Assembly (NCBI GenBank): GCA_005791535.1
Contig: SXWH01000148.1
Span: 1 to 38,354, forward strand
DNA: 38,354 nt
Origin: Verrucomicrobiaceae bacterium
GTDB lineage: Bacteria; Verrucomicrobiota; Verrucomicrobiia; Chthoniobacterales; Chthoniobacteraceae
Direction of reading: 5' to 3'
In this document: positions 24,095-33,228 of the stretch, piece by piece
Layout: every line of letters starts with the position of its first letter
How positions within the stretch are numbered: the first letter of the stretch is position 1
Position numbers and translations under genes: made by a program
Notes under the pieces: model-generated
Database searches by the model: none
Seen by the model: the letters and a program-made list of their open reading frames with translations, nothing else
Told to the model about the DNA's origin: nothing

Positions 24095-24769
24095 ATGATT
24101 CAGCTTCAGCCCAACTGGCCCGCCGCGCCGGATCGCATCGATCTCGCGCAGGGAGAAATCCATCTCTGGAAAGTCACCTTGACCAGTCCGCGTACTCAAG
24201 GTGCCTGCCGGGCTGTGCTCTCCGCGGCTGAACTGACCCGGGCCGCGAGATATCACTTCAGCGAGGACGCGGAACGGTTTATCGCATCGCGCGGTGCCGC
24301 CCGCATGATCCTCGCCCGCTACCTCGCGTGCGATCCCGCGGACCTCGAGTTCCGGACAGGGCCGCATGGAAAACCATTCATCGTGCACCCGTTCGTCGAT
24401 ATTCGTTTCAACGTGAGCCATTCGCGGGACCTCGCGATGATCGCCGTCACGCGTGGACGGGAAGTCGGCGTGGACTTGGAATGGGTGCAACCCGACATCG
24501 CGTTCGAGCCGATTGCGGATTACTACTTTGATCCGGGTGAGAACTGGGACCTGCGCTCCGCGCCCGAGGAAAAGCGTGCGACCAGGTTCTTTGAATTGTG
24601 GACGCGAAAGGAGGCGCGACTCAAAGCCGAGGGAATCGGGCTTGCCGGAGCACCCGCTTCCCGCGCCTCGTGGTCGGTCAGGCAACTGGAACTTGCAGAA
24701 GGCTACTCGGCAGCGATCGCAAGCGAGGGAGCAGACTGGAAGCTCGCATACTGGGAGTGGAGTCTCTAA
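24095..24769 (+). CDS. 4'-phosphopantetheinyl transferase, Sfp type
   Basis: The 224-residue protein has the conserved blocks of Sfp-type enzymes: GPHGKPFI at 89-96, FNVSHS at 105-110, GVDLEW at 125-130 (the Mg-binding acidic pair) and WTRKEARLKAEGIGL at 169-183. These enzymes move phosphopantetheine from CoA to a serine of an acyl- or peptidyl-carrier protein. It is the first gene of the plus-strand operon; its stop codon is directly followed by the ATG of the Wzm permease. No carrier protein, NRPS or PKS is in this window, so its target is elsewhere, perhaps fatty acid ACP if it is the only such enzyme in the genome. Why it leads a polysaccharide export operon is open. Confidence 0.92.
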   Translation: MIQLQPNWPAAPDRIDLAQGEIHLWKVTLTSPRTQGACRAVLSAAELTRAARYHFSEDAERFIASRGAARMILARYLACDPADLEFRTGPHGKPFIVHPFVDIRFNVSHSRDLAMIAVTRGREVGVDLEWVQPDIAFEPIADYYFDPGENWDLRSAPEEKRATRFFELWTRKEARLKAEGIGLAGAPASRASWSVRQLELAEGYSAAIASEGADWKLAYWEWSL

Positions 24770-25678
24770 ATGCCGGACTCACACGCATCCATGCCCGACG
24801 CATCCAGCAAAGAAAGCCCGCAAAACGGCTACGAAATCATCATCCAGCCAAGCCGCGGATGGCTCCGAATCAACTGGCGCGAGCTCTGGGAATACCGCGA
24901 CCTCCTTCGCATTCTCGTGAGGCGCGACTTCCTCGCGAAGTACAAGCAGACCGTTCTTGGGCCGCTGTGGTTTGTCATCCAGCCACTGCTCACCGCTTTG
25001 GTGATGAGCATCGCATTCAATCGAATCGGAGGCGTTGATACCGGTCGGATTCCCGACATTATCTTCAACCTCTGCGCCCTCCTGCCGTGGAGTTACTTCT
25101 CGCAAAACGTAACGACCGGTGCCGCGACTTTCACCGCAAACTCGCACCTGTTCGGGAAAGTCTATTTCCCCCGTCTCGTTGTTCCGGCGGCGGCATCCAT
25201 CTCGAACATGTTCGCGCTCGCGCTGCAGTTCATCGTTTTTGTCGCGTTCTATCTATACTACGCGTTTTCCGGTGCCGATATTCACATGGGAGCCTCGGTG
25301 CTACTCATCATTCCGTTAATGCTACTCACGGGCATCCTGAGCCTCGGAGTCAGCCTTCTTATCGCGGCATCCACGGCGAAATATCGCGACCTATCCCACC
25401 TCACGCCGGTGTTGCTGCAACTCTGGATGTTTGCATCGCCCGTCTTTTATCCGATGGCAAAAATGGAGCATCACCCGTCGTTTTCATGGCTGTGCTGGGC
25501 GAATCCCATGGCTCCAATCGTGGAGGCGACCCGGGATATCCTGCTTTCCGGCGGCGCATGGGCGACTCCACAAATGCCACAGATGCTCGTCACTTCAGCC
25601 CTCACGGCGATACTTGCCCTGATTTTCGGCGTAGCCGCATTCAACCGCGCCGAACGCACAGTCGTGGACAGCGTTTAA
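24770..25678 (+). CDS. wzm: Polysaccharide ABC exporter permease, Wzm type
   Basis: The 302-residue protein has six predicted helices of the ABC-2 fold, preceded by the amphipathic start usual in this family (WRELWEYRDLLRILVRRDFLAKYKQTVLGPLW). Other family blocks: LLPWSYFSQNVTTGAATFTA, KVYFPRLVVPAAA, KYRDLSHLTPVLLQLWMFAS and NPMAPIVEATRDILL. It would form the membrane channel that exports a lipid-linked O-antigen-like glycan, driven by a Wzt ATPase. The partner gene begins one base after its stop. Only one permease gene is present for two ATPase genes in the operon. The ATG at 24770 is directly after the previous stop; a second in-frame ATG lies seven codons later. Confidence 0.93.
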   Translation: MPDSHASMPDASSKESPQNGYEIIIQPSRGWLRINWRELWEYRDLLRILVRRDFLAKYKQTVLGPLWFVIQPLLTALVMSIAFNRIGGVDTGRIPDIIFNLCALLPWSYFSQNVTTGAATFTANSHLFGKVYFPRLVVPAAASISNMFALALQFIVFVAFYLYYAFSGADIHMGASVLLIIPLMLLTGILSLGVSLLIAASTAKYRDLSHLTPVLLQLWMFASPVFYPMAKMEHHPSFSWLCWANPMAPIVEATRDILLSGGAWATPQMPQMLVTSALTAILALIFGVAAFNRAERTVVDSV

Positions 25679-26977
25679 ATGACGGCGGTGCACACACAGC
25701 GGCCCATAGTCGAGATACAGGACGTCTCAAAACGATACCGAATCGGCTCGCAGGATTCGTCCACGCTCGGAGGATTGTTGCGTCGCGCCCTCGGGCGTCG
25801 GGACACGACTCCCGCAATGGATCTTGGCGCGCGCACCGGCGATTTGCCCGGCACATTCTGGAGTATCCGGGATTTCAATCTCTCCGTGGAGCGCGGCGAG
25901 ATTATCGGCCTCATCGGCCGCAACGGCGCGGGTAAATCGACGCTTCTGAAACTCATCTCCCGAATCACCGAGCCAACAAAAGGCACTATCCGCCTTCGCG
26001 GACGAATCGCCTCGCTGCTCGAGGTCGGAACCGGCTTCCATCCGGAACTCACCGGACGCGAAAACATCTTTCTCAACGGCGCCATTCTCGGGATGAAGCG
26101 CTGGGAAATTCAGGCGAAGTTCGACGAAATCGTGGAATTCGCGGAAGTCGGAAGCTTCCTCGATACCCCGGTGAAACGCTACTCCAGCGGAATGTTTGTG
26201 CGCCTCGCCTTTGCCGTCGCCGCGCACCTGGAGCCGGAAATTCTGTTGATCGATGAAGTGCTCGCCGTGGGTGACGCAGGCTTTCAACAAAAGTGCCTCG
26301 GCAAGATGAACGACGTCGCGAATCGCACCGGACGGACCATTTTCTTCGTGAGCCACAATCTCGGTGCGATCCGCTCACTCTGCACACGTGCGGTCTTGAT
26401 CGAGGACGGCACCGCAAAAATGAGCGGCCCGCCCGAGGACGTCATTACCCATTACCTATCCACGACGCAAACGGGCGGCGGCGGCGTTCCCGGAAGGCTC
26501 GCATGGAGCGATGCGGAAGCCCCCGCCACGAATGAACTTCGACTCCAATCGCTCACGCTGACAAATGTCCGCGGAGAAGTATCGGCACTTTTTGATGCGG
26601 CAGAACCTGTCCGAGTGGAGTTGTGTTACCGCGTTCTCCAGCCGATCCGCGGCGGACGGATGCTGATTGCAGTTTACACATCCGATGGAGAACTCGCGTT
26701 TGTCGCAACGGATCATCAGTTGCACGAAGCTGTCATTTCACCGGGCGATTACCGGACGACAATTACAATTCCCGGAGGCATCCTGAACCGGCGAGCCTAC
26801 GCGGTCACCCCGTCGTGCGACGCACCCGGCCACCGCCACATTTTGACATCCGGCCCTTACCTTCCATTTACTGTCGGCGGAACCCCCAATCACCTTTCGC
26901 AGTTCCCGGAGCGCTGGCCCGGAGCCGTCTGTCCGCGGGTTGAAACGAAACTCGAAGCCATCCCGAACGCCAAATGA
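25679..26977 (+). CDS. wzt: Polysaccharide ABC exporter ATPase with C-terminal binding domain, Wzt copy 1
   Basis: The 432-residue protein has the nucleotide-binding domain in the first 250 residues: Walker A GRNGAGKST (80-88), Q-loop region with FHPELTGRENIFLNGAILGM, signature YSSGMFVRLAF, Walker B ILLIDEVLAVGD and the switch HN of FVSHN. The C-terminal 170 residues are a beta-sandwich of the Wzt type (VELCYRVLQPI, VATDHQL, GDYRTTITIPGGILNRRAYAV), known to recognise the finished glycan's end group in some exporters. The start directly follows the permease stop. It has a close paralogue of exactly the same length at 29033-30331: the catalytic core is nearly identical but the C-terminal domain differs much more. 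Confidence 0.92.
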   Translation: MTAVHTQRPIVEIQDVSKRYRIGSQDSSTLGGLLRRALGRRDTTPAMDLGARTGDLPGTFWSIRDFNLSVERGEIIGLIGRNGAGKSTLLKLISRITEPTKGTIRLRGRIASLLEVGTGFHPELTGRENIFLNGAILGMKRWEIQAKFDEIVEFAEVGSFLDTPVKRYSSGMFVRLAFAVAAHLEPEILLIDEVLAVGDAGFQQKCLGKMNDVANRTGRTIFFVSHNLGAIRSLCTRAVLIEDGTAKMSGPPEDVITHYLSTTQTGGGGVPGRLAWSDAEAPATNELRLQSLTLTNVRGEVSALFDAAEPVRVELCYRVLQPIRGGRMLIAVYTSDGELAFVATDHQLHEAVISPGDYRTTITIPGGILNRRAYAVTPSCDAPGHRHILTSGPYLPFTVGGTPNHLSQFPERWPGAVCPRVETKLEAIPNAK

Positions 26978-28125
26978 ACAGCGCTGACTCCACGCAAAAC
27001 TCCCGACTGCCCGGCCTTGATGGCCTGCGGGGTCTCGCGTGCCTGATGGTTTTTCTCTACCACCTGCGCTGGAACGCACAGCCTTCGAACAGCGAGCCGC
27101 TTCAACTCCCCGCAGGGCCATTCAACGTGGAGTTCCTGCTGCGCAAATTCGATATTGGCGTCGCTATTTTCTTCATCCTCTCCGGGCTCCTGCTCTCGCT
27201 GCCTTTCTGGCGCGCCATTCTCGCGAATGAACCCGCACCGGATACATCGCGGTATCTTTGGCGGCGAGCGTGCCGCATTGTGCCCGCCTACTACGCGGTG
27301 CTCACCGCCATCTACCTCATTCGGGGCGGGACTTACACGCTCTACGGAGCCATCGATTTTCTTCTTCACGCCTCCTTTCTGCATCCGTTTGCGGATTACG
27401 CATACTACGGCGTTCACCCCGACCTTTGGACAATCGGGATCGAATTCCAGTTCTACCTGCTTCTTCCGCTCATCATGCGCGGAGTCGGTGCCGTGTTCCG
27501 CAAAGCAGGGGCGGTTGCTTCCATCGCGGTCCTTGTGCTCACATGCTGGGGAATCGATTTCGCGGCCGGCGCCACACTGCGGGCGCTGGCACCACACATA
27601 CCCGACCGCTTTCTCACGGAGAACGGCACGGTGATAAGTGGAACGGTATTTTCGTATCTCAAACTCTTCGCGTTTGGAATCGCCGCCGCTTTCGCCGTGC
27701 TTCGCGCACACTTCTCAAAAGCCCAGGCTGACGCAGTCTGCGCGCTATCGGCGGTTGCCGCAGGCGCGGTAGTCACGCTCGGCGACGAGGCCGGATGGCG
27801 GACCATGGGCACGTTTGGCTGGCCGCTCAACGCACTCGTGCTCGGCACATTCGCCGCATCGCTGGCCCGGTCGCATTACTTCGCGCAGCTGTTTTCGACG
27901 CGATGGATCGCGGCGACTGGCACGATTTCGTATGGCATCTACCTGTGGCACGATCTCGTGCTTCACGCCGTTTACGCAGGAACGCTGCGAGGAAATCTAT
28001 CAGGCTGGCCGCTGTTCCTGACAGGCGGCGCAATCGCGCTGGCCGTCACCATCGCGATCGCAAGCCTCTCCTGGCGCTTCATCGAACGCGACGCACTCGC
28101 AGCACCCTATCCTTCTTTCCGATGA
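26974..28125 (+). CDS. Membrane acyltransferase, OafA/YrhL (acyltransferase 3) family
   Basis: The 383-residue protein has about ten membrane helices and the family's start RLPGLDGLRGLACLMVFLYH, whose His30 is thought to be catalytic. Further family signs are FDIGVAIFFILSGLLLSLPF, WRRACRIVPAYYAVL, DLWTIGIEFQFYLLLPL and the late ISYGIYLWHDLVLH. Such proteins O-acetylate or acylate surface glycans, using acyl groups from inside the cell. Start and stop both overlap neighbours by 4 bp (ATGA), so it is tightly coupled with the Wzt and glycosyltransferase genes. Its glycan is probably the one exported by Wzm/Wzt. Confidence 0.92.
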   Translation: MNSADSTQNSRLPGLDGLRGLACLMVFLYHLRWNAQPSNSEPLQLPAGPFNVEFLLRKFDIGVAIFFILSGLLLSLPFWRAILANEPAPDTSRYLWRRACRIVPAYYAVLTAIYLIRGGTYTLYGAIDFLLHASFLHPFADYAYYGVHPDLWTIGIEFQFYLLLPLIMRGVGAVFRKAGAVASIAVLVLTCWGIDFAAGATLRALAPHIPDRFLTENGTVISGTVFSYLKLFAFGIAAAFAVLRAHFSKAQADAVCALSAVAAGAVVTLGDEAGWRTMGTFGWPLNALVLGTFAASLARSHYFAQLFSTRWIAATGTISYGIYLWHDLVLHAVYAGTLRGNLSGWPLFLTGGAIALAVTIAIASLSWRFIERDALAAPYPSFR

Positions 28126-29036
28126 ACCCGCCGTGCATTTCCATCATCGTTCCGTCTTACAATCAGGGGGCTTACATTGAGGAGACGCTCCTGTCTGTGC
28201 TCGAACAGGAATATCCGGCACTTGAATTGATCGTGATGGACGGCGGCAGCACGGACCAAACCGTCGAAGTGCTGCAGAAACTCAGCACACGCCTCGCCCA
28301 TTGGGAGAGCGCCAAAGATCGGGGGCAGACCCACGCAATCAACAAGGGGCTCGCAAGATGCACGGGGGAAATCTGGGCATACCTTAATAGCGACGATTTG
28401 ATTTCGCCCGGCTCGCTTCAACGCGTCGCACAAATGTTCGCCGACCCGGCCGTGGAATGGATCGGCGCCGTAAGTGAAATCTTCGACGCCACCGGACCAC
28501 GCGACACAGTCACGCCGCAGGAACCCGCCCGACTGATCGAATACCTCACGCCATGGCAGCGTTCCGTCCAACACGTGTTCGCATGTTCAAATGTCACCTA
28601 CATGCGCCGCAGCGTGTATGAGAAACTCGGCGCGTTCGACGAGAGCTACCATTACTCGATGGACATGGAGTACTACATCCGCGCGATTTTCGCGGGCATC
28701 CGGTTTCATCGTTTTCCGGACACCCTCGGTCGCTGGCGGTGGCACGAGCAGTGCAAAACGGTGAAGGACGGAAACGCCTACCGGTTCACAGAGGAGGAAA
28801 TTCGAATCGCGGAAGCGCACATCGGGAAACTCCCGGCGGATCAACAAGCCGAACTCGCCCGCGAGATCGCAGACCAGAAGAAGTGGTACACGGTCCGGCA
28901 AATCGAATTGGGCACCCAATCGACATCACGCGCTGCACGCCTCTCGGCACTTCTTCAAGCAGCAGCCTCGCACCCCGGCCTGCTCTTCTTCCGGCCATGG
29001 CTCGGTGCCGTGCGCAAACAACTGTTCCGTTCATGA
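28122..29036 (+). CDS. Glycosyltransferase family 2
   Basis: I chose the ATG at 28122 (ATGA overlap with the acyltransferase stop), giving 304 residues; the frame is open further upstream only as a shadow. The GT-A fold is shown by ISIIVPSYNQGAYIEETLLSV, DGGSTDQT, ESAKDRGQTHAINKG and the metal-binding YLNSDDLISPGS. The acceptor side has YSMDMEYYIRA, which carries the general-base region. It would move a nucleotide-activated sugar onto the growing glycan at the inner face of the membrane. The sugar is not readable. A C-terminal stretch of about 60 residues is helical and charged. It overlaps the second Wzt gene by 4 bp. Confidence 0.9.
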   Translation: MNPPCISIIVPSYNQGAYIEETLLSVLEQEYPALELIVMDGGSTDQTVEVLQKLSTRLAHWESAKDRGQTHAINKGLARCTGEIWAYLNSDDLISPGSLQRVAQMFADPAVEWIGAVSEIFDATGPRDTVTPQEPARLIEYLTPWQRSVQHVFACSNVTYMRRSVYEKLGAFDESYHYSMDMEYYIRAIFAGIRFHRFPDTLGRWRWHEQCKTVKDGNAYRFTEEEIRIAEAHIGKLPADQQAELAREIADQKKWYTVRQIELGTQSTSRAARLSALLQAAASHPGLLFFRPWLGAVRKQLFRS

Positions 29037-30331
29037 AGCCCGTCGTCGAAGTCCAAAACCTATCGAAGCTTTTCCATCTCGGAAGTATTGGCGCCACGAG
29101 CCTCCGTGAGACTTTTGAGCGCATCATGGGCCGCAATACTTCCAAGGCGACACACGATGACAACCGCGTCTCGGCCGCTCGCCGCGGACCGTATCCAAAC
29201 ACGTTCTGGGGACTGAAGGACGTTTCATTCTCGGCAATGCCCGGAGAAATCGTCGGCATCGTCGGACGCAATGGCGCGGGCAAGTCCACGCTGCTCAAGA
29301 TCCTCTCGCGAATCACAGAACCGACCTCGGGCCGTGCGATTCTCCGCGGCCGACTCGCGTCGCTCCTCGAAGTCGGAACCGGCTTTCATCCCGAACTCAC
29401 GGGCCGGGAAAACATCTTCCTCAACGGCGCGATTCTCGGAATGAAGCGATGGGAGATCGCCGCCAAGTTCGATGAAATCGTGGAGTTTTCCGAAGTGGGG
29501 CAATTCCTCGACACGCCGGTGAAGCGATACTCAAGCGGCATGTTTGTGCGTCTCGCATTCGCGGTCGCCGCACACCTTGAGCCGGAGATTCTGTTCATCG
29601 ACGAGGTGCTCGCAGTCGGCGATGCTGGCTTTCAGAAAAAGTGCCTAGGCAAAATGGGCGATGTCGCAAACAGGCAGGGCCGGACGGTCTTTTTCGTCAG
29701 CCACAATATGTCTGCGATTCGCGCACTTTGTCGCGAAGCGATCCTCATCGAGAACGGAACCGTGGCTTTCTCTGGCACGCCTTCGGATGTGATCTCGCGC
29801 TACCTCGCAGCGACTGTTCCTGACGATGCGAGCGAAGGCGGCGATCTTGATTGGCGCCACCACGCCGAGCAACCCGGGAACTCCGAGATGCGCATCCAGC
29901 GAATCCGGACACTCGATCCCACGGGCAGACCTCAAACGACTTTCGAGGCGGCGGATTCGATCGATGTCGAGATTACCTACCGGATTCTTGCGCCCCTTCG
30001 TGATCTCCGGTTTCGAATCCAACTGACTACGCACGAAGGCGAACTCGCATTTCAGGCGACCGATCACACTTTCCAACGCGAGTTGCACGAACCGGGGCTC
30101 TACCGCACGACATGCCGCATTCCGGGCGGGCTGCTCAACCGCCGTATGTATGTGCTCGGAGTGCAGGCCGACCTCGCCGGAGTCCGCTACATCATGCACA
30201 TGACTGAGTTCATCAACTTCCTGGTTTCGGGCGCGGGAAATCAATCGTCGCATTTCCCGGAAGCATGGCCCGGAGTCCTTTGCCCGAAAATGAGCTGGAC
30301 GACAGCCGAGTTGCCCGACGCGGCGGTTTGA
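29033..30331 (+). CDS. wzt: Polysaccharide ABC exporter ATPase, Wzt copy 2
   Basis: The start at 29033 overlaps the previous stop (ATGA) and gives MKPVVEVQNLSKLFHLGS and 432 residues. Motifs: Walker A GRNGAGKST (78-86), the same FHPELTGRENIFLNGAILGM block as copy 1, YSSGMFVRLAF, Walker B ILFIDEVLAVGD and FVSHN. The C-terminal domain (VEITYRILAPLRD, FQATDHTF, GLYRTTCRIPGGLLNRRMYV, SSHFPEAWPGVLCP) keeps the Wzt pattern but differs at many positions from copy 1. So the pair is probably an old tandem duplication separated by two inserted genes, with binding domains that diverged. Both could serve the single permease, as alternative homodimers or a heterodimer. Confidence 0.92.
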   Translation: MKPVVEVQNLSKLFHLGSIGATSLRETFERIMGRNTSKATHDDNRVSAARRGPYPNTFWGLKDVSFSAMPGEIVGIVGRNGAGKSTLLKILSRITEPTSGRAILRGRLASLLEVGTGFHPELTGRENIFLNGAILGMKRWEIAAKFDEIVEFSEVGQFLDTPVKRYSSGMFVRLAFAVAAHLEPEILFIDEVLAVGDAGFQKKCLGKMGDVANRQGRTVFFVSHNMSAIRALCREAILIENGTVAFSGTPSDVISRYLAATVPDDASEGGDLDWRHHAEQPGNSEMRIQRIRTLDPTGRPQTTFEAADSIDVEITYRILAPLRDLRFRIQLTTHEGELAFQATDHTFQRELHEPGLYRTTCRIPGGLLNRRMYVLGVQADLAGVRYIMHMTEFINFLVSGAGNQSSHFPEAWPGVLCPKMSWTTAELPDAAV

Positions 30332-30332
30332 A

Positions 30333-31247
30333 ATGACGCAGCTCGTACTCGCAGTCCCTGTTCTCAATGCGGAACGATTTCTAGCGCACACACTGCAATC
30401 GTTGAATGCCGAGGGCGATTCGGTCCGCTGGTGGCTCCAGGATGGTGGATCGACCGACGGCACGCTTGATATCGCGCGCCAAGCAGCCCGGACCGGCGAT
30501 GTCATCGACTCGGCAGAAGACAGAGGACAGGCCGATGCCATCAACAAAGCCTTCCATGCGATGGGTGGCGACATCATCGGGTTTATCAACGGCGATGATC
30601 GGCTCTGTCCCGGAACCGCGCTTCGTGTCCTCGATTTTTTCGCAAGCCATCCGGAAATCGACCTGATTTACGGGAAGGTGAAATGGATCAACGAAGCTGG
30701 CGACATCACCGGGCAGCACGCGGGCTCGATAAGAAACCTCGCCGAAGTTCTGGATGTTTACAGGGTCTGGTGGGGCGGAAGGCAGTGGGTCCAACCGGAG
30801 GTTTTCTTCCGCCGTTCACTCTTTGAGAAGGTCGGCGACTTCGACATCGGCTACCATCTTGCATTCGACTTCGATTTTTGGGTTCGGTGCTTCATCAAAA
30901 GAGCGCGAATCGCACATATCCCGGAGTTTTTTGCAGAGTTCCGACTTCACCCCCGGCAAAAGTCCGCCCAGTCCAAACTCGCGGCGCGCGAGATCCGGAG
31001 CATCGTCACCCGGTATCTTGACGCGGGTGCGCCTGTTCCTCCGTGGGTACGCTGGAGTCTGCGGGCGCAGATTGCATACGACCGTTACCAACTCGGCGAG
31101 ACGGCCGACGCGCACGGAAACCGTCCGTCATTTCTCAAGGGCCTGTTGCGAAATCCCGCATGGTTGCTCAGCCCCGCCGCAAGATCCCGGACGCAATCCG
31201 GCCTTGCCAAAGTCATGGGAATTAAACGATTCACATCCCATAGATGA
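30333..31247 (+). CDS. Glycosyltransferase family 2
   Basis: The 304-residue protein has LVLAVPVLNAERFLAHTL, LQDGGSTDGTLD, SAEDRGQADAINKAF, the metal site INGDDRLCPGTAL and LAFDFDFWVRCF near the acceptor site. It belongs to the same GT-A subgroup as the gene at 28122 (shared DRGQxxAINK block) but is clearly distinct in sequence. Its start is one base after the Wzt stop and its end overlaps the next gene. Probable role: adding one sugar to the exported glycan. Confidence 0.9.
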   Translation: MTQLVLAVPVLNAERFLAHTLQSLNAEGDSVRWWLQDGGSTDGTLDIARQAARTGDVIDSAEDRGQADAINKAFHAMGGDIIGFINGDDRLCPGTALRVLDFFASHPEIDLIYGKVKWINEAGDITGQHAGSIRNLAEVLDVYRVWWGGRQWVQPEVFFRRSLFEKVGDFDIGYHLAFDFDFWVRCFIKRARIAHIPEFFAEFRLHPRQKSAQSKLAAREIRSIVTRYLDAGAPVPPWVRWSLRAQIAYDRYQLGETADAHGNRPSFLKGLLRNPAWLLSPAARSRTQSGLAKVMGIKRFTSHR

Positions 31248-32155
31248 TATCCCTTGGACGCCTATGGATGAACTTCCTGCGCGATATAAAGCGCGGTTGG
31301 GCAGCCAGCTATCACGACTACAAGACAAAGCCGCTCATTTCCAAGTGGACATGGCCATACTGGAATGAGACGCCCTCGTCCGTGCCCGTTCACGTGCTGA
31401 CGGGCGCAAACGACTGGCTGCTGTGCGCGTGGATGCTTTCCAGCTGGTTTACGGCGACAGAGCAGACGTGGCGCGTCGTCATTCACGATGATGGAACGCT
31501 TCCCGCGTCCGCGCGGAAAACCCTTTCATCAATGTTCAGGACGGCCCGCTTCATTTCCCGAAACGATGCGGATCCCGCGATGGACAAGCTGCTTCGTCCA
31601 TTCCCTCTCTGCCACGACTATCGAAGGAAACATCCGCTTTCGCAGAAAATATTCGATATCCCGCATTTTGCGGATTCCGAGCGCTTCATCATTCTCGATA
31701 GCGACCTGCTCTTCTTCCGCTACCCGCCGGAGATCATGCAGTGGGTAAACAGCGACTCCAAAGACTGTCTCTTCAACGAGGACGTCGAAGAATCATCCCT
31801 CGTTTCGCGCGAGGACGCGTGGAACGACCTCGGAGTGAAGCTTTGGCCGCGTGTGAACAGCGGCCTTTGTCTCATGCAGCGCTCCGCGGTCGATCTGGAG
31901 TTCTGCGAGCGCATCATGGGAGAGACGAACATCCTCAAAGGACACATCTGGCGCATTGAGCAAACGCTCATTGCACTCTGTGCCTCCCGGCATGGACGCG
32001 GCGGAGTCCTGCCAAAAACCTATGAAGTGTCGCTCGGAAAGAGAGCATCTTCCGATACGATTGCGCGCCATTACGTCGGGGCGGTCCGCAATCGCTTCTA
32101 CGCCGAGGGCATCGCGAGACTCGCGCCATTCCTCCTCTACAAGGACGAACTGTGA
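31244..32155 (+). CDS. Putative glycosyltransferase with DxD motif
   Basis: The 303-residue protein has no named family that I can fix, but a DxD site in FIILDSDLLFFRYP (about residues 147-160), a preceding region with WRVVIHDDGTLP and RVNSGLCLMQRSAVD suggest a nucleotide-sugar-dependent enzyme of the GT-A fold, similar in layout to GT8-like proteins. It starts with a basic, weakly amphipathic stretch (LWMNFLRDIKRGWAASYHDY) that could sit on the membrane. The ATG overlaps the previous stop (ATGA), and its own stop overlaps the next start (GTGATG). Position in the operon supports a glycan role. Confidence 0.65.
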   Translation: MISLGRLWMNFLRDIKRGWAASYHDYKTKPLISKWTWPYWNETPSSVPVHVLTGANDWLLCAWMLSSWFTATEQTWRVVIHDDGTLPASARKTLSSMFRTARFISRNDADPAMDKLLRPFPLCHDYRRKHPLSQKIFDIPHFADSERFIILDSDLLFFRYPPEIMQWVNSDSKDCLFNEDVEESSLVSREDAWNDLGVKLWPRVNSGLCLMQRSAVDLEFCERIMGETNILKGHIWRIEQTLIALCASRHGRGGVLPKTYEVSLGKRASSDTIARHYVGAVRNRFYAEGIARLAPFLLYKDEL

Positions 32156-33216
32156 TGGACGTCATATTCGCGCCCGACTGGTCTGACGGCGTACCCTATC
32201 AGCGTCTGCTCGCATCGGGCCTCCGCGAACACGGCGTAAATGTCCGCTTTCTGTACGGCTACAAGCGCCTCCTTCCGCTCTCCCGCGCACTGCGGCAGGA
32301 AAAGGCAGACCTTCTTCATCTTCACTGGCCAGAAGCCTATTTCCCCCCACGCAAGGATCGATGGGACTGGTGGCGGCGCGCGCGCTTTCGTGTCGATCTG
32401 CTCCTCACACTTCAGAACATCCGACTCGCGACAACCGGCCACAATTTGGCGCCGCACAATCGCGCACGTGAAGCCTTTGCCACTACGAATGTCGGATACG
32501 CCTACCGGTGCTCGGATGTCGTCTTTGCGCATTCCGAAATCGCAAAGACACGCCTCGCTGAAACCTTCTCGGTGCCACCGCAGCGCATCGATGTCGTCCC
32601 TCACGGCGACCTGTCCGTCACGCTTGGCGAACCCGTCCCCGTGCACGCGGCACGCGAAAAACTGCAACTCCCGCAAGAGAGAAAAATCGCGCTCATCTTC
32701 GGAATGGTGGAGCCGTATAAGGGGCAGGAGGAAGTCATCAACTGGTGGAGAAAGGCGAATCCCGACGCGCTGCTCGTGATCGCCGGAAAGCCCATGAATG
32801 CTGAATACCGCGAGCATATCCGGGCGCAAATTGGCGATGCGCCAAACATCGTCGCGCGATTTGAGTGGCTCGACGACACCATGCTCCGCGACTACCTGTG
32901 TGCGGCCGATTGCACGATTTTCAACTATCGGAAGATCTTCACATCGGGCGCCGCCAACCTCGCGCGTTCGTGGGGGATCCCGATGGTGCTACCGAAACGT
33001 CTCGATACCGTGGTCTTCGACGAACCATGTCCCCTTGCCCACCGTTTTGAATCCATCGACACCGATTTCGAACCGTGCCTCCGGAATGCGCTCGCAACCC
33101 CGCAGGATTTCAAATCCGCCGCCGGTTGGCGTGAAACCACCGACTGGAGCCGTGTTGCCGGACTGACTCTTGAAGGCTATCGTCGCGCCATGAAAGGACC
33201 GAGGCCACGCCTCTGA
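32155..33216 (+). CDS. Glycosyltransferase family 4-like (GT-B)
   Basis: The ATG at 32155 overlaps the previous TGA; a GTG one codon earlier is also possible. The 353 residues show a GT-B fold: LLHLHWPEAYF in the first domain, GHNLAPHNRA, VFAHSEIAKTRLAETF and VPHGDLS, then the second domain with IALIFGMVEPYKGQEEVINWW, LLVIAGKP and CAADCTIFNYRKIFTSGAANLA, where the usual E of the EX7E motif seems changed. This layout is close to GT4-like enzymes that use nucleotide sugars to extend surface glycans. It ends 12 bp before the AsnB gene. Confidence 0.85.
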   Translation: MDVIFAPDWSDGVPYQRLLASGLREHGVNVRFLYGYKRLLPLSRALRQEKADLLHLHWPEAYFPPRKDRWDWWRRARFRVDLLLTLQNIRLATTGHNLAPHNRAREAFATTNVGYAYRCSDVVFAHSEIAKTRLAETFSVPPQRIDVVPHGDLSVTLGEPVPVHAAREKLQLPQERKIALIFGMVEPYKGQEEVINWWRKANPDALLVIAGKPMNAEYREHIRAQIGDAPNIVARFEWLDDTMLRDYLCAADCTIFNYRKIFTSGAANLARSWGIPMVLPKRLDTVVFDEPCPLAHRFESIDTDFEPCLRNALATPQDFKSAAGWRETTDWSRVAGLTLEGYRRAMKGPRPRL

Positions 33217-33228
33217 GAGGAACTTACC

